Positions 4,725 to 5,346 of a stretch of 5,346 bases of DNA are shown piece by piece. The position numbers and the translations under genes were made by a program. Position 1 is the stretch's first letter. Each line of letters begins with the position of its first letter. A model generated the notes under the pieces. The model worked only from the letters and a program-made list of their open reading frames with translations, searched no databases and had not been told where the DNA came from. The DNA comes from Methylocapsa sp. (GTDB taxonomy: Bacteria; Pseudomonadota; Alphaproteobacteria; Rhizobiales; Beijerinckiaceae), in assembly GCA_017353815.1 (NCBI GenBank), contig JAFMSB010000145.1, positions 1 to 5,346 on the forward strand. Direction: 5' to 3'.

Positions 4725-5346
4725 CGCGAATCTTTGTCCCCAAGGATGCGGCGGCACTCGCCCTTGGCGCCAATAAGGTCGCGGCGAAGATCGCCTCCGA
4801 GGCGAAGGCGCGCGGCCTGCCGGTTGAGATCGTGCGCACGGGCTCGCGCGGGGCTTTTTTTCTCGAGCCTTTGGTCGAAGTCGAGACCGGGCAAGGCCGC
4901 TTGGGCTATGGGCCGGTTGGCGCGGCAGACATTCCCTCCCTTTTCGATGCGGGCTTTTTGGCGGGCGCGGCCCATGGCCTTAGGATCGGCAAGCCCGAGG
5001 ACCATCCTTTTCTCAAAGGGCAGACGAGGCTCAGCTTTGCCCGTTGCGGCATAATCGATCCGCTTTCTCTTGCCCACTATGCCGCTCACGACGGCTGGAA
5101 GGGCCTCAAATGCGCGATCGAAGTTGGGCCAGGGGCGGTCGTCGCGGAAGTCGCCAAATCGGGGCTGCGCGGGCGCGGCGGGGCCGGTTTCCCGACCGGC
5201 ATTAAATGGAAGACCGTTGCCGATAGCCCGGCAGATCAAAAATATGTCGTCTGCAATGCGGATGAGGGCGATAGCGGCACTTTTGCCGACCGCATGATCA
5301 TGGAAGGGGATCCCTTTGCCCTGATCGAGGGCATGGCGATTTGCGG
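4721..5346 (+). CDS. fdsB: NAD-dependent Mo/W formate dehydrogenase beta subunit (FMN/NADH, NuoF-like), partial
   Basis: Translation from ATG 4721 gives 208 codons running off the right edge; full-length FdsB is usually a little over 500 residues. Residues 1 to about 110 form the thioredoxin-like front typical of FdsB (MTRIFVPKDA at the start), here without the four cluster cysteines of FdsG. The NuoF-like FMN/NADH domain starts near residue 115 (DPLSLAHYAAHDGWKGL) with the glycine-rich GLRGRGGAGFPTG at 148-160 and CNADEGDSGTFADR at 178-191, followed by MIMEGDPFALIEGM. The role is to take electrons from the catalytic subunit through Fe-S clusters to FMN and reduce NAD+. The start overlaps the fdsG stop (ATGA) with AGGAGG ten bases upstream (4705-4710). 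The catalytic fdsA is expected beyond the window, which would decide Mo/W formate dehydrogenase against other NuoEF-type enzymes. Confidence 0.93.
   Translation, partial: MTRIFVPKDAAALALGANKVAAKIASEAKARGLPVEIVRTGSRGAFFLEPLVEVETGQGRLGYGPVGAADIPSLFDAGFLAGAAHGLRIGKPEDHPFLKGQTRLSFARCGIIDPLSLAHYAAHDGWKGLKCAIEVGPGAVVAEVAKSGLRGRGGAGFPTGIKWKTVADSPADQKYVVCNADEGDSGTFADRMIMEGDPFALIEGMAIC

Noticed and set aside
4610..5239. Minus-strand frame of 209 codons opposite fdsG and fdsB
   Set aside because: The opposite strand encodes well-recognised cluster-binding and FMN-binding motifs; the antisense frame is a by-product of GC-rich codon use.
1..5346. CRISPR array, tRNA, rRNA or insertion-sequence ends
   Set aside because: No regularly spaced long repeats, no cloverleaf-like or rRNA-like sequence and no transposase motifs or terminal inverted repeats were seen on either strand.

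Overview
The window looks like a piece of a one-carbon (C1) metabolism chromosome region from a methylotrophic or methanotrophic alphaproteobacterium. The base composition is GC-rich, and the MtdA and FchA proteins resemble what I remember of the Methylobacterium extorquens proteins along their whole length. The NAD-dependent formate dehydrogenase resembles the Pseudomonas sp. 101 type enzyme. Methylocella/Methylocapsa-like Beijerinckiaceae or Methylocystaceae would fit, but genus is inference and was not tested by a search.

Layout. Bases 1-253 (minus strand) hold the N-terminal 84 codons of a membrane acyltransferase (acyltransferase-3/OafA type) with a TTG start; it is cut by the window edge. 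Bases 254-504 are a divergent intergenic region with short repeats just ahead of mtdA. mtdA (505-1365) and fchA (1387-2016) form a compact plus-strand pair. Bases 2017-2757 are about 740 bases with no recognisable gene: a GTG-started open frame of 197 codons, hairpins, and patchy base composition. Then come fdh (2758-3963, 401 residues), a 284-base regulatory gap with a dyad and direct repeats, fdsG (4248-4724), and the first 208 codons of fdsB (4721 to the edge), overlapping fdsG by four bases.

How the genes work together. MtdA and FchA interconvert methylene-H4F, methenyl-H4F and formyl-H4F, the tetrahydrofolate branch linking formate with the serine cycle. Fdh and the Fds complex both oxidise formate to CO2 with reduction of NAD+, the first without a metal and the second as a molybdenum/tungsten flavo-iron-sulfur enzyme. 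The segment therefore sits at the formate branch point between assimilation and energy generation. Formate-tetrahydrofolate ligase (ftfL), which would connect the two halves, is not in the window.

The genes themselves belong to known families; I do not see a clearly new system. The points most worth a second look are the side-by-side metal-free and metal-dependent formate dehydrogenases, the LysR-type-looking dyad upstream of fdsG, the 20-base-period repeat touching the mtdA start codon, the decayed-looking interval inside the cluster, and two unusual residues in Fdh.
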